The notes below the pieces were generated by a model. It was given only the letters and a program-made list of their open reading frames with translations. It did no database searches and was not told where the DNA came from. From positions 1,085,636 through 1,149,635 of the forward strand of contig JAJHZJ010000023.1 in assembly GCA_023548195.1 (NCBI GenBank): a stretch of 64,000 nucleotides of DNA. Reading direction: 5' to 3'. This stretch comes from Bettongia penicillata ogilbyi. Taxonomy: Eukaryota > Chordata > Mammalia > Diprotodontia > Potoroidae. Both the position numbers and the translations under genes were made by a program. Positions within the stretch are counted from its first letter, which is position 1, and each line of letters begins with the position of its first letter. Shown piece by piece: positions 22,691 through 33,254 of this stretch.

Positions 22691-22734
22691 AGAATTATAG
22701 AAGTGACTGTCATTGAACTCAATCTTTGCACTTA

Positions 22735-23110
22735 TTTCTTTTCTCCCCCAGATGTTATATTGCCTTATTTTTATTTTTAATTTCATATAAATTTTTTTGT
22801 TACATTTTAAGTTCTGAATTGTCTCCTTCCCTCTCCACCTCACACTAGAGGACACCATTTAACTCAGATGTATATGTAAAACCATACTATGCATGCTTCT
22901 ATTAGTTCTTTCTCTGGAGGTGGATAGCATTCTCCTTCATAGGCCCTTTGGAGTTGATTTGAGTATACATAATACTCAGGATAACTTAGTTCTTCAAATA
23001 ATGCTGCTGTTACTGTATACAACATTCTCTGGTTCTGTTCATTTTACCGTTCATTATTTCATGCATGTCTTTCCGTGTTTTCTAAAATCAACCTGCTCAT
23101 TATTTCTTTA
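22735..23110 (-). mobile_element. L1 3'-end fragment (variant tail)
   Basis: TTACATTTTAAGTTCTGAAT, TCTCTGGAGGTGGATAGCAT, GTCTTTCCGTGTTTTCTA are the L1 3' end in reverse. The terminal bases differ from the neighbouring copy and match the copy at 25400, so at least two L1 tail types are present. Confidence 0.75.
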
Positions 23111-25370
23111 AAAATTTTTTTTAGCAAATAGTATTTTACTTTTTCCAATTATATGCAAAGTTTTCAACATTCATTTTGTATAAGATTGTGAGTTCCAAAT
23201 TTTTCTCCCTCCCTCCCACCTCCCCTCCCCAAGATGACAAACAGTCTGATATAGGTTATACATGTGCAATCATGTTAAACATATTTCCACATTAGTCATG
23301 TTGTAAAAAAAGAAACAGAAGGGAAAAGCCATGAAAAACAAAGTGCAAATAGTCTGCTTCGATCTGCATTCAGACTCCATAGTTCTTTTTCTCGATGTTG
23401 ATAACATTTTCTATCACAAGTCTTTTGGAATTGTCTTGGATCATTATGTTGCTGAGAAGAACTAAGTCTATCATAATTGATTATCACACAGTATTGCTGT
23501 TACTGTGTACAGTGTTCTAGTTCTGCCCACTTCACTCAGCATTAGTTCATGTAGATCTTTCTAGCTTTTTCTGAAATCAGCCTGCTCATCGTCTCTTATA
23601 GCACAATAGTATTTCATCCCAATCATATACCATCACTTATTCAGCCATTTCTCAACTGATGGACATATCTTCAATTTCCAGTTCTTTGCTAGTACAAAAA
23701 GATCTGCTATAAATACTTTTGTACATAGAAATTCTTTTCCTTTTTTTTTTTTTTTTGATCTCTTTGGGATACCGACCTAGTAGTGATATTGCCTAGTGTA
23801 AGGGTTTGCACAGTTTTATAGCCTTTTGGGTATAGTTCCACATTGTTCTCCAGAATGGTTGGATCAGTTCACACCAGTGCATTAGTGTCTCAATTTTTCC
23901 ACATCCCCTCCAGAATCGATCATTTTCCTTTGCTGTCATGTTAGTCAAACTGAGAGGTGTGAGGTGGTACCTCAGAATTGTTTTAATTTGCATTTCTCTA
24001 GTCAATAAGTAATTTAGAACACTTTTTCTTTTGCCTGTAGATAACTTTGATTTCTTCTTCTGAAAACTGCCTGTACATATCCTTTGAATGTTTATCGATT
24101 GGAGAACGACTTATATTCTTCTAAACTCGGCTCAGTTCTCTATGTATTTGAGAAATGAGAACTTTATCAGAGAAACTTGATGTCAATCTTCACCCCTTAC
24201 CCCCAGTTTCCTCTTTTCCTTCTAATCTTGGCTATGTTGGTTTTGTTTGTGCAAATACTTTTAAATTTAATATAATCAAAATTATCCATTTTATACCCTG
24301 TCTCTTGTTTGGTCATAAACTCTTCCCTTTTCTATAAATCTGACAGGTAAAATGTTCCATGTTCTTCTAATTTGCTTATGGCATCATATTTCATGAATCC
24401 ATTTTGACCTTATCTCAGCATACCATGTAAGGTGTTGGTCTATACCTAGTTTTATACCAAACTGCTTTCCTGTTTTCCTAGCAATTTTTTGTCATATAGT
24501 GAGGTTTTGTCAAATGCTAGATTATTGTGGTCATTTATTATTGTGTATTGTGTACCTAATCTATTCTACTGATCCACTAATCTATTTCTTAGCTAGTACC
24601 AGATTGTTTTAATGATTACCACTTGGATTACAGTTTGAGATCTGGTACTACTAGGCTACTTCCTTCGATATTTTTTAAATTGATTTCCTTGATATTCTTA
24701 ACCTTTTGTTCTTCTAGATAAATTTTGTTATTATGTTTTCTAGCTCTCTAAAATGATTTTTGGTAATATTATTGATATGGAACTGAATAAGTAAATTAAT
24801 TTAGATAGAATTGTCTTTTTTATTATATTGTCTTGGCCTACCTATGAGCAATTAATATTTCTCCAGTTGTTTAGATGTGTCTTTATTTGTGTGAAGAATA
24901 TTTTGTAATTATATTCGTATAGTTCCTGGATGTATTTTGCCAGATAGTCTCCTAAGTATTTTATATTATGTACAGAGATTTTAAATGAAATTCCTCTTTC
25001 TATTTCTTCCTGCTGGACTTTGTTAGTGATATGTAGAAATGCTGATGATGTATGTGGGTTTATTTTATGTCCTGCAACTCTGCTGGAATTGTTAATTATT
25101 TATACCATCATATAATCTGCAAAGAGTGATAATTTTGTTTCCTTATTAACTGTTCTAATTCCTTCAATTTCTTTTTCTTCTCATTGCTATAACTACCTTT
25201 TCTGGTAAAATATTGAATAGTGGTGATAATGGGCATCCTTGCTTCATTCCTGATCTTATTGAGAAGTGTTCTGGCTTATCCCCATTACATATAGTGCTTG
25301 CTGATGGTTTTAAATAGATGCTACTTATCATTTTAAGGAAAGCTCTCTTTATTCCTGTGCTTTCTAGTGT
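23111..25370 (-). mobile_element. L1 fragment: 3' UTR and ORF2 C-terminal half
   Basis: Reverse-oriented marsupial L1: tail (GAGTTCCAAATTTTTCTCCC, GACAAACAGTCTGATATAGG), then ORF2 remains. On the minus strand 24005-23793 reads a decayed ORF2 end with WRGCGKIETLMHWCELIQPF, equivalent to the WRGCGE..L.HCWW..L.QP.W motif of L1 ORF2. Further right the reverse of the RT region is seen (GGGCATCCTTGCTTCATTCC near 25231). Stops and indels are many; the 5' part of the element is absent. Confidence 0.88.
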
Positions 25371-25399
25371 ATTTATTTATTTATTCATTTCTATTTCTA

Positions 25400-26540
25400 T
25401 TTTTGGTTACATTTTAAATTCTTAACTATTTCACTCCCTCCCTCCCTGCCTCACACTAGAGAAGGCCACTATTTCACATATACATGCATACATATGTATA
25501 TACATGTGTGTATATGTGTGTGTATGTATATATATACACATACATCAGTTCTTTCTGTGGAGGTAGATAGCATCTTTCTTCATAGGTCCTTTGTAGTTGA
25601 TTTGAATGTTTATAATACTCAGAATAACTTAGTCACTCATGGTTATTCTTAAAACAACATTGCTGTTACTGTATACAATGTTCTCTTGGTTCTGCTCACT
25701 TCACTCTTCATTATTTCATGCAAGTCTTTCCATGTTTTTCTGAAACCATCCCCTTTCATAGTTTCTTATAGCACAGTAGTATTCCATCACAATCAAAGAC
25801 CATAACTTGTTTAGCCATTTCCCAACTGATGGGTATCCCTTCAATTTCCAGTTCTTTACCATGACAAAGAGAGCTGCTATAAATATTTTAGAACATACAG
25901 ATTCTTTCCCCTTTTCCCTGATCACCTTGGGAAACAGATCTAATAGTGATATTTCCAGGTCAAAGAGTATATGCAGTTTTATAAACTTTTTGGGCATAAT
26001 TCGAGATTGTTCCCCAAAAATGGTTGAATCCGTTCACACTTCCACCAACAGTGTATTAGTGTCCCAGTTTTTCCACATCCTCTCCTCATCTTCTCTTGTC
26101 ATTTTCCTCTTCTATCATTTTAGCCAATCTGATAGGTGTGAGATATCTCTAAGTTATTTTAATTTGCATTTCTCTAATCAGTAATGATTTAGAACATTTT
26201 TTATATGACTCTCTTTGATTTCTTTACCCCAAAACTGCCTGTTCATATCCTTTGACCAGGGATGGAAAACCTGCAGCCTCAAGGCCACATGTGGCCTTCT
26301 AGGTCCTTGGGTGTGGCTTTTTGACTGAATCTAAGTTTTACAGAACAAATCCTTTTATTAAGGATATTTGTTCTGTGAAGTTTGGGTTCAGTCAAAGAGC
26401 CACACTTGAGCACCTAGAGGGCCACATGTGGACTCAAGGCTGCAGGTTTCCCACCCCTGCATTTGACCACTTATCAATTGGAGAATGACTCATATTCTTA
26501 TAAATTTGACAAAATTCTTCATATATATATATATAAAATA
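25400..26540 (-). mobile_element. L1 3' fragment, split by a hAT MITE
   Basis: Tail TTACATTTTAAATTCTTAAC, then CTCCCTCCCTGCCTCACACT and TGGAGGTAGATAGCATC. Minus-strand 25997-25716 keeps ORF2 C-terminal residues such as FIAALFVMVKNWKLKGYPS and EYYCAIRN. Positions 26257-26459 are a later hAT insertion; L1 resumes at 26460 with TTTGACCACTTATCAATTGG and ends near 26520. A TATATA/CATACA microsatellite lies at 25483-25542. Confidence 0.85.
26257..26459. mobile_element. Palindromic hAT MITE with 8-bp target duplication
   Basis: A 203-bp element begins CAGGGATGGAAAACCTGCAG and ends CTGCAGGTTTCCCACCCCTG; the halves are near-perfect inverted repeats with shared blocks GGCCACATGTGG, CTAGGTCCTTGGGTGTGGC/GCCACACTTGAGCACCTAG, AGAACAAATCC/GGATATTTGTTCT. 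Flanks CCTTTGAC (26249-26256) and CATTTGAC (26460-26467) are the 8-bp duplication, one base diverged. It has no coding capacity. Confidence 0.9.
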
Positions 26541-26699
26541 TATTTAACACAAGGCCGGGAGATAAGCTAACAAACTGAATGATGGTTGGGATTCAAAAAG
26601 ATCTGGTTAGGTTAAAACATGGAACCACATCAAATAAGATGACATTAATAGGGAGAAATGTAAAGGCATAGTATCAAAGATCAAGAAGTAGAAGAGTTT

Positions 26700-26870
26700 T
26701 CAGAAACCAGCTAATCTAAACTGTGCCATTTTACAAATTGAGGCCCAAGGAAGTTAAAGTCAGTATGACCTATGGTCTTGTGAAGGTCACACAGGTAATC
26801 TGTTTCAGAGGCAGAATAGAGCCTGGATTCTTTCTATTATATCACAATTTTGTACTTGGATTTTAAAAAA
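26700..26870 (-). repeat. MIR-like fragment
   Basis: GTGCCATTTTACAAATTGAG, AAGGTCACACAGGTAATC, AGAGGCAGAATAGAGCCTGG follow the inverted MIR body. Confidence 0.65.
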
Positions 26871-26929
26871 TCAGTTTCTCAAGTCCTAAAGGGAGGAAGC
26901 AGACCCACAGCTCATTTGAAAAAGATCTG

Positions 26930-27310
26930 GGGGTATTAGTGAACTTCAAGCTCAATAGGAGTCAGTAGTATGAAATGGTGACCAAGAAAGCTAACACTAT
27001 CTTGGTTTATATGAAGGACGGTACAGTGCCTAGGACTAGGAAAGAGAGAATCCAACTGTAGGAGTGCTGTGTTCAGTCTTTCATTTCTGAGCCCTATGGC
27101 TTAAGAAAGACATTGTAAACTGAGAATATCTAGATGAGGCAGCCAGGAAGGGGGAGGGCCTCAAGTCCATGCTATAGAAGAACCGCTTCAAGGAACTATG
27201 GATGTTTAATATGAAGATACCATTTTGGGGCGGTACATGAGGGATGTCTTCAAGTAAATGAGAGGTTGCTCCTTGGCAGACAGAATGAGGAGCAGTTGAG
27301 GGTGGGGTGC
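26930..27310 (-). mobile_element. CR1/L3-type LINE fragment
   Basis: TGACCAAGAAAGCTAACACT, GTGTTCAGTCTTTCATTTCT, GGCAGCCAGGAAGG, AACTATGGATGTTTAATATG, GGGATGTCTTCAAGTAAATG match the reverse-oriented end of CR1/L3 LINEs, where the consensus reads GGAACTGGGGATGTTTAGCC and GTCTTCAAGTATTTGAAGG. Confidence 0.7.
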
Positions 27311-27334
27311 TTTGCCATTTCTTTCTTGGGGGGG

Positions 27335-27460
27335 ATTGAGGCAAACAGAGGTTAAGTGACTTGCCCAGGGTCACACAGCAAGTAAGTATCTGAGGCCACA
27401 TTTGAACTGAGGTCTTTCTGACTCCAGGCCTAGTGCTGTATCCACTGAGACACTTAGTTG
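27335..27460 (-). repeat. SINE (tRNA-type), inverted
   Basis: GTTAAGTGACTTGCCCAGGG, TCACACAGCAAGTAAGTATC, TTTGAACTGAGGTCTTTCTG, ACTCCAGGCCTAGTGCTGTA, GACACTTAGTTGTC end in the tRNA-like head. Confidence 0.8.
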
Positions 27461-27474
27461 TCTAAGGAAGGGCA

Positions 27475-27622
27475 TGCCATTATTGATCCCATCTTATAGC
27501 GGAAAAAACCGAATTAAGTGACTTGCCCATTGTTTCAAACAGCTACTAAGTGTTAGAGGCTGGATTTGAACTCAGGTCTTTCTGATTCCAGGTCCAGTGC
27601 TTGATCACTGTGCTACCTCGTG
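27475..27622 (-). repeat. SINE (tRNA-type), inverted
   Basis: A second copy: AATTAAGTGACTTGCCCATT, CAGCTACTAAGTGTTAGAGG, GGATTTGAACTCAGGTCTTT, CACTGTGCTACCTCG. Confidence 0.78.
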
Positions 27623-27659
27623 GTGACCATAGAGGACCCACTCAATTCTGAGATTATGT

Positions 27660-28020
27660 GATTCATGCCTCAGTCATCTACCAGCTATCTGACTATGGGC
27701 AATTCTTTCACCTTTCAGAACCACAGTTTCTTCATCTGTAAAAAGGTAATCATCATCTTAATAAGACCTACCTCACATGGTTATTGTGAGAAAAGTATTT
27801 GTAAACCCTAAATCAGTAGTGAAGTGAGTTCCTTTTTCTCAAAGCTGAATTATTCTGTGAGAGATAGCTTGAGATAGTAGAAAGTTTGAAACCCAGTTCT
27901 TTTACCTACTGATTATATGAATATGAGCAATCCACTTATTTTCTGGGCTTCAGGTTCCTCCTCTGTAAAATGAAGGGTCTGGACTCAATGACTTTTGAGG
28001 TGTCTTCCAGCTCTGAATGT
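27660..28020 (+). repeat. Two MIR-like pieces
   Basis: 27660-27820 has GGGCAATTCTTTCACC, TTTCTTCATCTGTAAA, CCTACCTCACATGGTTATTG. 27850-28020 has CTTCAGGTTCCTCCTCTGTA, AAATGAAGGGTCTGGACTCA. Both are plus-oriented. Confidence 0.6.
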
Positions 28021-28033
28021 ATCCGTGGACCTT

Positions 28034-28235
28034 TGGGTAAATCACTTCTCCTGATCTCAGTGTCTTCCTCTATGAGGAATCAGTTGGGTGGTCCAATGGA
28101 TGGAATGCTAGACTTGGATCCTCTGTGGGCCCTTGGGTAAATTGCTTCTTCCAGTCTCAGTGTCTTCCTCTGTGAGGAGGCAATTGGGTAGCCTAATGGA
28201 TGGAGTGCTAGGCTTAGAGTCTTTTCCAGTCCTAG
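28034..28235 (+). repeat. Two ~100-bp tandem SINE-like units
   Basis: GGGTAAATCACTTCTCC, TCAGTGTCTTCCTCTATGAG, TCCAATGGATGGAATGCTAG is followed by GGGTAAATTGCTTCTTCC, TCAGTGTCTTCCTCTGTGAG, CTAATGGATGGAGTGCTAGG. The unit is part of a tRNA-type SINE. Confidence 0.6.
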
Positions 28236-28347
28236 AGCCATGGTTCTATGAACTTATGAAATATAAAATGTCCCAAATCTCATCACTCACTTCAAATATT
28301 TTTTTATATAGTAACAACTTTGTATATTTGAATATTTGTATTTGTTG

Positions 28348-28592
28348 AGGACTGCTGGGTGGCACAGGAAATAGAGTGCTAGACCTAGAGTCAGGAAGAC
28401 TCTTTTTCCTGAGTTCAAATCCATCCTAGATGTTTACTAGCTGTGTGACCCTGGGCAAGTGACCTAACCTGTTTGCTTCAGTTTCCTCATCTATAAAATG
28501 AGCTGGAGAAGGAAATGGCAAACCAGCCCAATATCTCTGCCAAGAAAAGCCCAAATGCAGTCACAAAGAGTCTGACACAACTGAGCAACATT
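28348..28592 (+). mobile_element. tRNA-type SINE with RTE-type tail
   Basis: CTGCTGGGTGGCACAGGAAA, GAGTTCAAATCCATCC, GCTGTGTGACCCTGGGCAAG, GAGCTGGAGAAGGAAATGGC, AAACCAGCCCAATATCTC, CACAAAGAGTCTGACACAAC give the full family layout. Confidence 0.85.
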
Positions 28593-28599
28593 TGTTGAC

Positions 28600-29160
28600 A
28601 GGAATTAAGTTTATAATTTAAAAAAAGGGCCAACCTTCTGATACCACAGGAGTCATGGAAAATACATCTAAGTGATCACTAATTTGAAATGAGTAGGGAT
28701 TCATTTAATGAGGTTTGATTATGACTGTTACTGTGAAGTAGGCTCTGGACATATTGACTAACGATAAGATCATATAGAGCAAATGAGGGCGTGGATGCAA
28801 AGTGCTTTACAGATCTTAAAAGTACATCACTTATATCTAAGGTATATGTGTGTTGTCCATGTAGTTTATGTGGGTCCACATGGCTCTGTCTAGATGAGGA
28901 TCTTGGGGAGGCAGGATAGATGTCCTAGAGACTCCCCCTCAGCCCCCTACAGAGACATCCATTCTTGCTTCTTTCTTCAAGCTAACTGAAGCCTATTCAC
29001 TTGAATGACTTATTTGAAAAATTGATTGATGTGAAATGCTTCATTCTCTGATTATGATAGAAAAATAAGTCATAACTCCATTTAAGGTTACAAGTTTGGA
29101 TCTGTGGAATTCCAAAGGAAAATCTTACTGAGCCCATCAAGACAGAAATAACTGTCTCAA
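28600..29160. other. No recognised feature
   Basis: I see neither a gene nor a nameable repeat in this stretch. Confidence 0.4.
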
Positions 29161-29164
29161 GGTT

Positions 29165-29330
29165 CTATTTTAGGCAGCATGAGTCCAGTGGCTAGAGTGT
29201 TGGAGGTGGAGCCAGGGTTCAAATCCAACCTCTGACACTTGCTAAGTAAATAATCATGGGTAAGTTACTTAATGTCTTTCAGCCTCAGTTTCCTCATCTG
29301 TAAGATGAAGATAGTAATAATTATAGTACT
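29165..29330 (+). repeat. SINE, 5' part
   Basis: GGCAGCATGAGTCCAGTGGC, GGGTTCAAATCCAACCTC, CAGCCTCAGTTTCCTCATCT. Its tail may continue after the inverted SINE at 29335-29580, where AATTATCTCACAAGGTTGTT fits, which suggests nesting. Confidence 0.7.
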
Positions 29331-29334
29331 CATA

Positions 29335-29580
29335 AAATAATAATAGCTAGCATTTGCAAAGTACTTTATAACAACATCTCAGTTGATTCTCATAACAACC
29401 CTAGAAGGTAGGTGCTATAATAATAATATAATTATCATTATTATCACCATTTTACAGATGAAGAAATTGAGGCAGACAGCAGTTAAGTAATTAGCTCAGG
29501 GTTATACAGTTATTTAGTATCTGAGGAAGGATTTGGCTCCAGGTCCAGTACGCTACCTACTAGACCATGCTGTCTAAAAT
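29335..29580 (-). repeat. MIR-like SINE, inverted
   Basis: AATAGCTAGCATTTGCAAAG, CTCATAACAACCCTAGAAGG, TTTTACAGATGAAGAAATTG, CAGGGTTATACAGTTATTTA, CTACTAGACCATGCTGTC. Confidence 0.75.
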
Positions 29581-29632
29581 AAAACCTTGAGGTAATTATC
29601 TCACAAGGTTGTTAGAAGACTGCAGACTCAGT

Positions 29633-29914
29633 GATTATCCCTGAAATAGAAAGTCAGTTCTACTAAGCATATCAAGCTTCTTAAGGTGACTAAGAAACCT
29701 CTGTTTAAGGTCTTAAGTTAACACAAAATAAGCCAGCAGGTGAGAAGCCAGAAGACTCAGCACCTCATAATCCCTGATGGAAATCCTTACCCTTTCTTAC
29801 CTCGTTTCAATTAATAATGTTTTCATTCTAATGAACACAGCATTTGATTTAGCCCCCAGCAGTGCTTATGAGCTGGCCGGCTTTCACTTTTTCTGTTTTT
29901 CAGTTAATTAACCC
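29633..29914. repeat. Direct duplicate, copy B (upstream of MECP2)
   Basis: This segment matches 439-730 in order and orientation, with many exact blocks of 15-25 bp separated by substitutions and small indels. No gene or transposon ends are seen. See copy A and the finding. Confidence 0.85.
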
Positions 29915-29919
29915 TATCT

Positions 29920-30470
29920 TCCCCTCCCTCATGTTACAATATGTCTGGCACTGTCTCTGTATAGGTGCATTTCTGAACTGTGAATGTATATCTACATTTT
30001 TGTAATAATAAGTTATGTTATCACAAGAGTGATATATCTGAGTCTACGATATAGTGAAGAAAAATAATTTGAAACAGCTTCAAGGACCTCATAGATTCCA
30101 GCTGCTGGAGAAAGCTAGCTCTGTAGAAAACCAAGGCTCTACCAGTAACTCGACATCATGAAACAGGCATAGGGCATTTTCCAAGTGGCACATGACAAAT
30201 CAATCAGAGGACATGAAATGTCCTTTCTGCCTCACCAAGTACACAGTCATCTGGGGTGTCACATTGGCATATGGACATAGACCATGGGCATTATTACATT
30301 CAATGAGGGGACATGTGGTGAAAGTGACAAGCTTAGAGATCCTGGCAGAAAAGACTGAAGCCAGGGTGAGGTTTGGCAATTCGTGAATGTTAATAACCAA
30401 AGTGTTGGAGAAGTCAGGGCATTGTATAATTGAACTGGCCAACTATAGAGTCAGTATAGAAAGAGAGAAA
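29920..30470. other. No recognised feature
   Basis: No gene or nameable repeat. Small ORFs on both strands (for example 30192-30386) lack splice sites or familiar domains. Confidence 0.4.
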
Positions 30471-30479
30471 AATGAGACC

Positions 30480-30770
30480 AGACCAGGAGTGACAGACTGG
30501 GACAAAGCTCTGAGGAGTAGAAGGGCTAATGGTTGTACTAAAGAATAGGTTTCAGAGGAGTGAAGGCCCTGAAAGGATGGAAGGATTGGAGGTTGTGATC
30601 TGAGAGAGGAACTTCAGAGTTCTCAGTCATGGAGGTCAAGGGTAAGATGATGCCTTGACTGAGGACTTTGGAGTTGAGGAGATAGATGAGCCTGGAAGCA
30701 AGGGTGTTTGAGGAAACATCTGCATGCATATTAAAGCACCCAAGTTCTTCCATTGGAGGTCCCTGGGGAG
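30480..30770 (-). pseudogene. L2/CR1-type LINE endonuclease remnant
   Basis: The minus strand from 30753 to 30538 reads EELGCFNMHADVSS, then NTLASRLIYLLNS and PLSDHNLQSF. This parallels the LINE endonuclease pattern LGDFN.H.DDPSNTLA..LLDLL and PLSDH.LLSF, with the catalytic Asp/Asn region decayed. It is a fossil. Confidence 0.6.
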
Positions 30771-30969
30771 GAGGAGGGGGGGTGTGTCTTTATTTTTGGG
30801 GATAGACCTGGGCTAATCATGCTTCATTCACCTCCCAGCTGTGCTTCTGATTCTTCAGAGTGCTGCAACTGCCTTTCACACTGAAACATCCCTCCATCAT
30901 GCTGACACACTTCCTCCATTTTTGGGAATGGGTCTGGATGGGCCATACTGTTTTCCCCTCCCATCTTTT

Positions 30970-31110
30970 CAGCTCCGGTTTACGTGTTGCCTTTACCCAT
31001 TAAAATGTAAGTTTCTTGAGGGCAGGCAATGTTTCTTTTTGCTTGCATTTGTATCTCCAGCACTTACCACTGTGCCTGACATTTAGTAAATGCCTAATAA
31101 ATACTTGTTT
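30970..31110 (+). repeat. L2 3' tail
   Basis: AAAATGTAAGTTTCTTGAGG, GCAGGCAATGTTTCTTTTTG, TATCTCCAGCACTTACCACT, GTGCCTGACATTTAGTAAAT, GCCTAATAAATACTTG. Confidence 0.8.
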
Positions 31111-31119
31111 TCTATGTGT

Positions 31120-32630
31120 CAAGTATAAGGTGGGGTGGGTGGTGTGAGCCAATGGACTCTGAGAAAAGAAGGCCTGGGGGTGTGTAGATCAGTAACTTAT
31201 TTGGATAAAAGTAGCCTCAAGGTGGGGAGGTTGCTGCGTGATGATGGGAGTGGGGAACAAGGAATAATACCACTATCCCTCCAGAACTGCTGTGTCTTGG
31301 GAGCATGAAAAAAGGTATATGAAGGGATGACCCAGGATGCAGCGTCTTCTGGGAAGAGCCAGGTCTCTGAGTGCCAGAAGATGGAAGGAGCACTAGAGGA
31401 AAAGACCTAAGGAGAAGGGAGATTTGTTCATTAGAGAATGGAATGCCAGAGGGCACAATGGAAGGCCAGGATGAGCAGAGCTGGATGGGGAAATGAGGGC
31501 CAGTTCAGTATTGCCCCTGGCTGAGATACTAGGTGACCCATTCAGGTGACAGAGCTCCTACAAAGCCAGCACTTGGTACTTGGCAGCTTTAGATCGGTGC
31601 CTTCCAGATGACCTATTATATGGTTTATTCGATCTGTCTTGATTTAATTTTATTAAAATTAATTTCATTAATATTCATTAATTTTATTTAATATTAATTA
31701 AATTAAATAAAAAGTCTTGTTAAGACTTTGAGTATTTTTCTTCACAGCTACTCAGTGTCATTCCCAACATAACATCATTGGGATCCACTAGTATCTCTGA
31801 GTGATTTATCTCACCAGTTGCTTCTTTAGTTTCCTTTTCTTTGGTCTGGTTTGGTTTGAGCTTCAGTGTGAGGTTTAATTGAACCCAAATCAAATGGGCA
31901 AAGTGATTTCCTCACTTCTTTCAGTCCCCCAGCCTGGACTTCGGGTATGTGAACTCAATATCGAGCTGAGATCCCAGGACTTGGTGATCTTAGAGGAACC
32001 ATTGTAAAACATATCAGGAGCCCTGGGAGCTCTGTAACATTGTACACTGAATGGTATAGCCTGCCTCCCTTGTACAACTCACTGCTTTGGGTTTCTTTGT
32101 TTCTTTGTTCCTGTTCTTATTGTTTCCATAATCAAGGACAGAAGAAAGAAGATTGAAACCTGACCTGGAGTCTTCTTGCAACATGTTTGGTTTACTGCCA
32201 GTTATGTTTATTCTGGACTTGTCTATCTGACTGCTGATGGATTAAATTTTTGGGTTCCCTTTCTGACCATCATGGTAGGCTTCACAAGAAGTCTGAGGGC
32301 AAGAATGTCTTCTGCATAGAAGGAAAAGCCACTCACCATAAGTTTTTTCTTAGAACTGCTGAAAAGTGGTCAGCCCCCAGAAACCCTTGAGGCATTTGAT
32401 CAGAAGCATAGAATGTCCCTGGTCAGATGCTTTTATTCTTGGCACTGCTCAAGGAGGTGGGTTTACTGCTCAGGTATGCATGTGGGAGGAGGGGGGAGCA
32501 GAGGAGAGGGTGCTCTTTTTGGTTAGGTAAGAGCTGCAAGAATGAATTGGAATTGGGAGGAGGTGTGTGAACCTGGGAGCACAATCCACTCAGGACAGGA
32601 AGCTGGGACCCCAATCTCTCCCCTCTTCAA
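31120..32630. other. Unassigned sequence; A/T-rich block inside
   Basis: I recognise no gene. 31650-31712 is A/T-only low complexity. The sequence 31740-32330, moderately GC-balanced with TTTCTTTGTTTCTTTGTTCC, could be an old LTR-type element, but I see no paired termini, primer site or coding remains. Confidence 0.4.
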
Positions 32631-32634
32631 TCTG

Positions 32635-33250
32635 TGCTATGCACACTGAGCAAATTGTCATTCTAAAGCACACATAATAAATGACCATGCTACTCCCTGT
32701 TCTAGAACCTTGTTACCTCCAGGATAAAATTCAAATCCCTCTGTTTGGCATTGAAGGCCCTTCACATTCTGGCTCCACCTAGTCTTCCCAGGCTGATTTC
32801 CCATTACTCCCTCTCAAATACTCTGCTCCAGTCAAACTAGCCTACTCATTGATCCATATGTATCATTCAATCAATCATTAAACATTTATTAAGCACCTAT
32901 CATATCCCAGACACTGAGGACTAGAAGACACATTGAAATAGACCCTGCCCTCAAGGAGCTTATAGTCTATCGGGGAGATATCACAGGCCTCAGTTTCGTC
33001 ATCTGCAAAATGAGGAGTTGAACTCAATGGACTCTAAAAGTCCATTCTAGCTCTAAATCTATGTCCCTATGATTCTATGGTACATGACCTTCCAGTATCG
33101 CCTGCCTCTTTTCCTTTTATGATCTGTATGTACCTCTTGCTTGGAATCCTCTGTCTCTTGGAACCCCCTCCTTACCTTCCTTCAAAGATCAGCTCAAGGG
33201 CCACTTCCTGTAAGGGGCCTTTTTGAGTCTTCTCATTAATTTGGTCCCAT
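32635..33250 (+). mobile_element. L2 3' end interrupted by an inverted tail fragment
   Basis: AAATTCAAATCCCTCTGTTT, GGCATTGAAGGCCCTTCACA, TCTGGCTCCACC and, after the break, TTCCTTCAAAGATCAGCTCA, AGGGCCACTTCCTG. Positions 32865-33090 are a minus-oriented L2/MIR tail (ATTAAGCACCTATCATATCC, CCTGCCCTCAAGGAGCTTAT) inserted in it. Confidence 0.75.
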
Positions 33251-33254
33251 GTAT

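Noticed and set aside
22477..22858. Serine/leucine-rich ORFs near the GA repeat
   Set aside because: They are translations of GAGACAGAGA-type low-complexity DNA.
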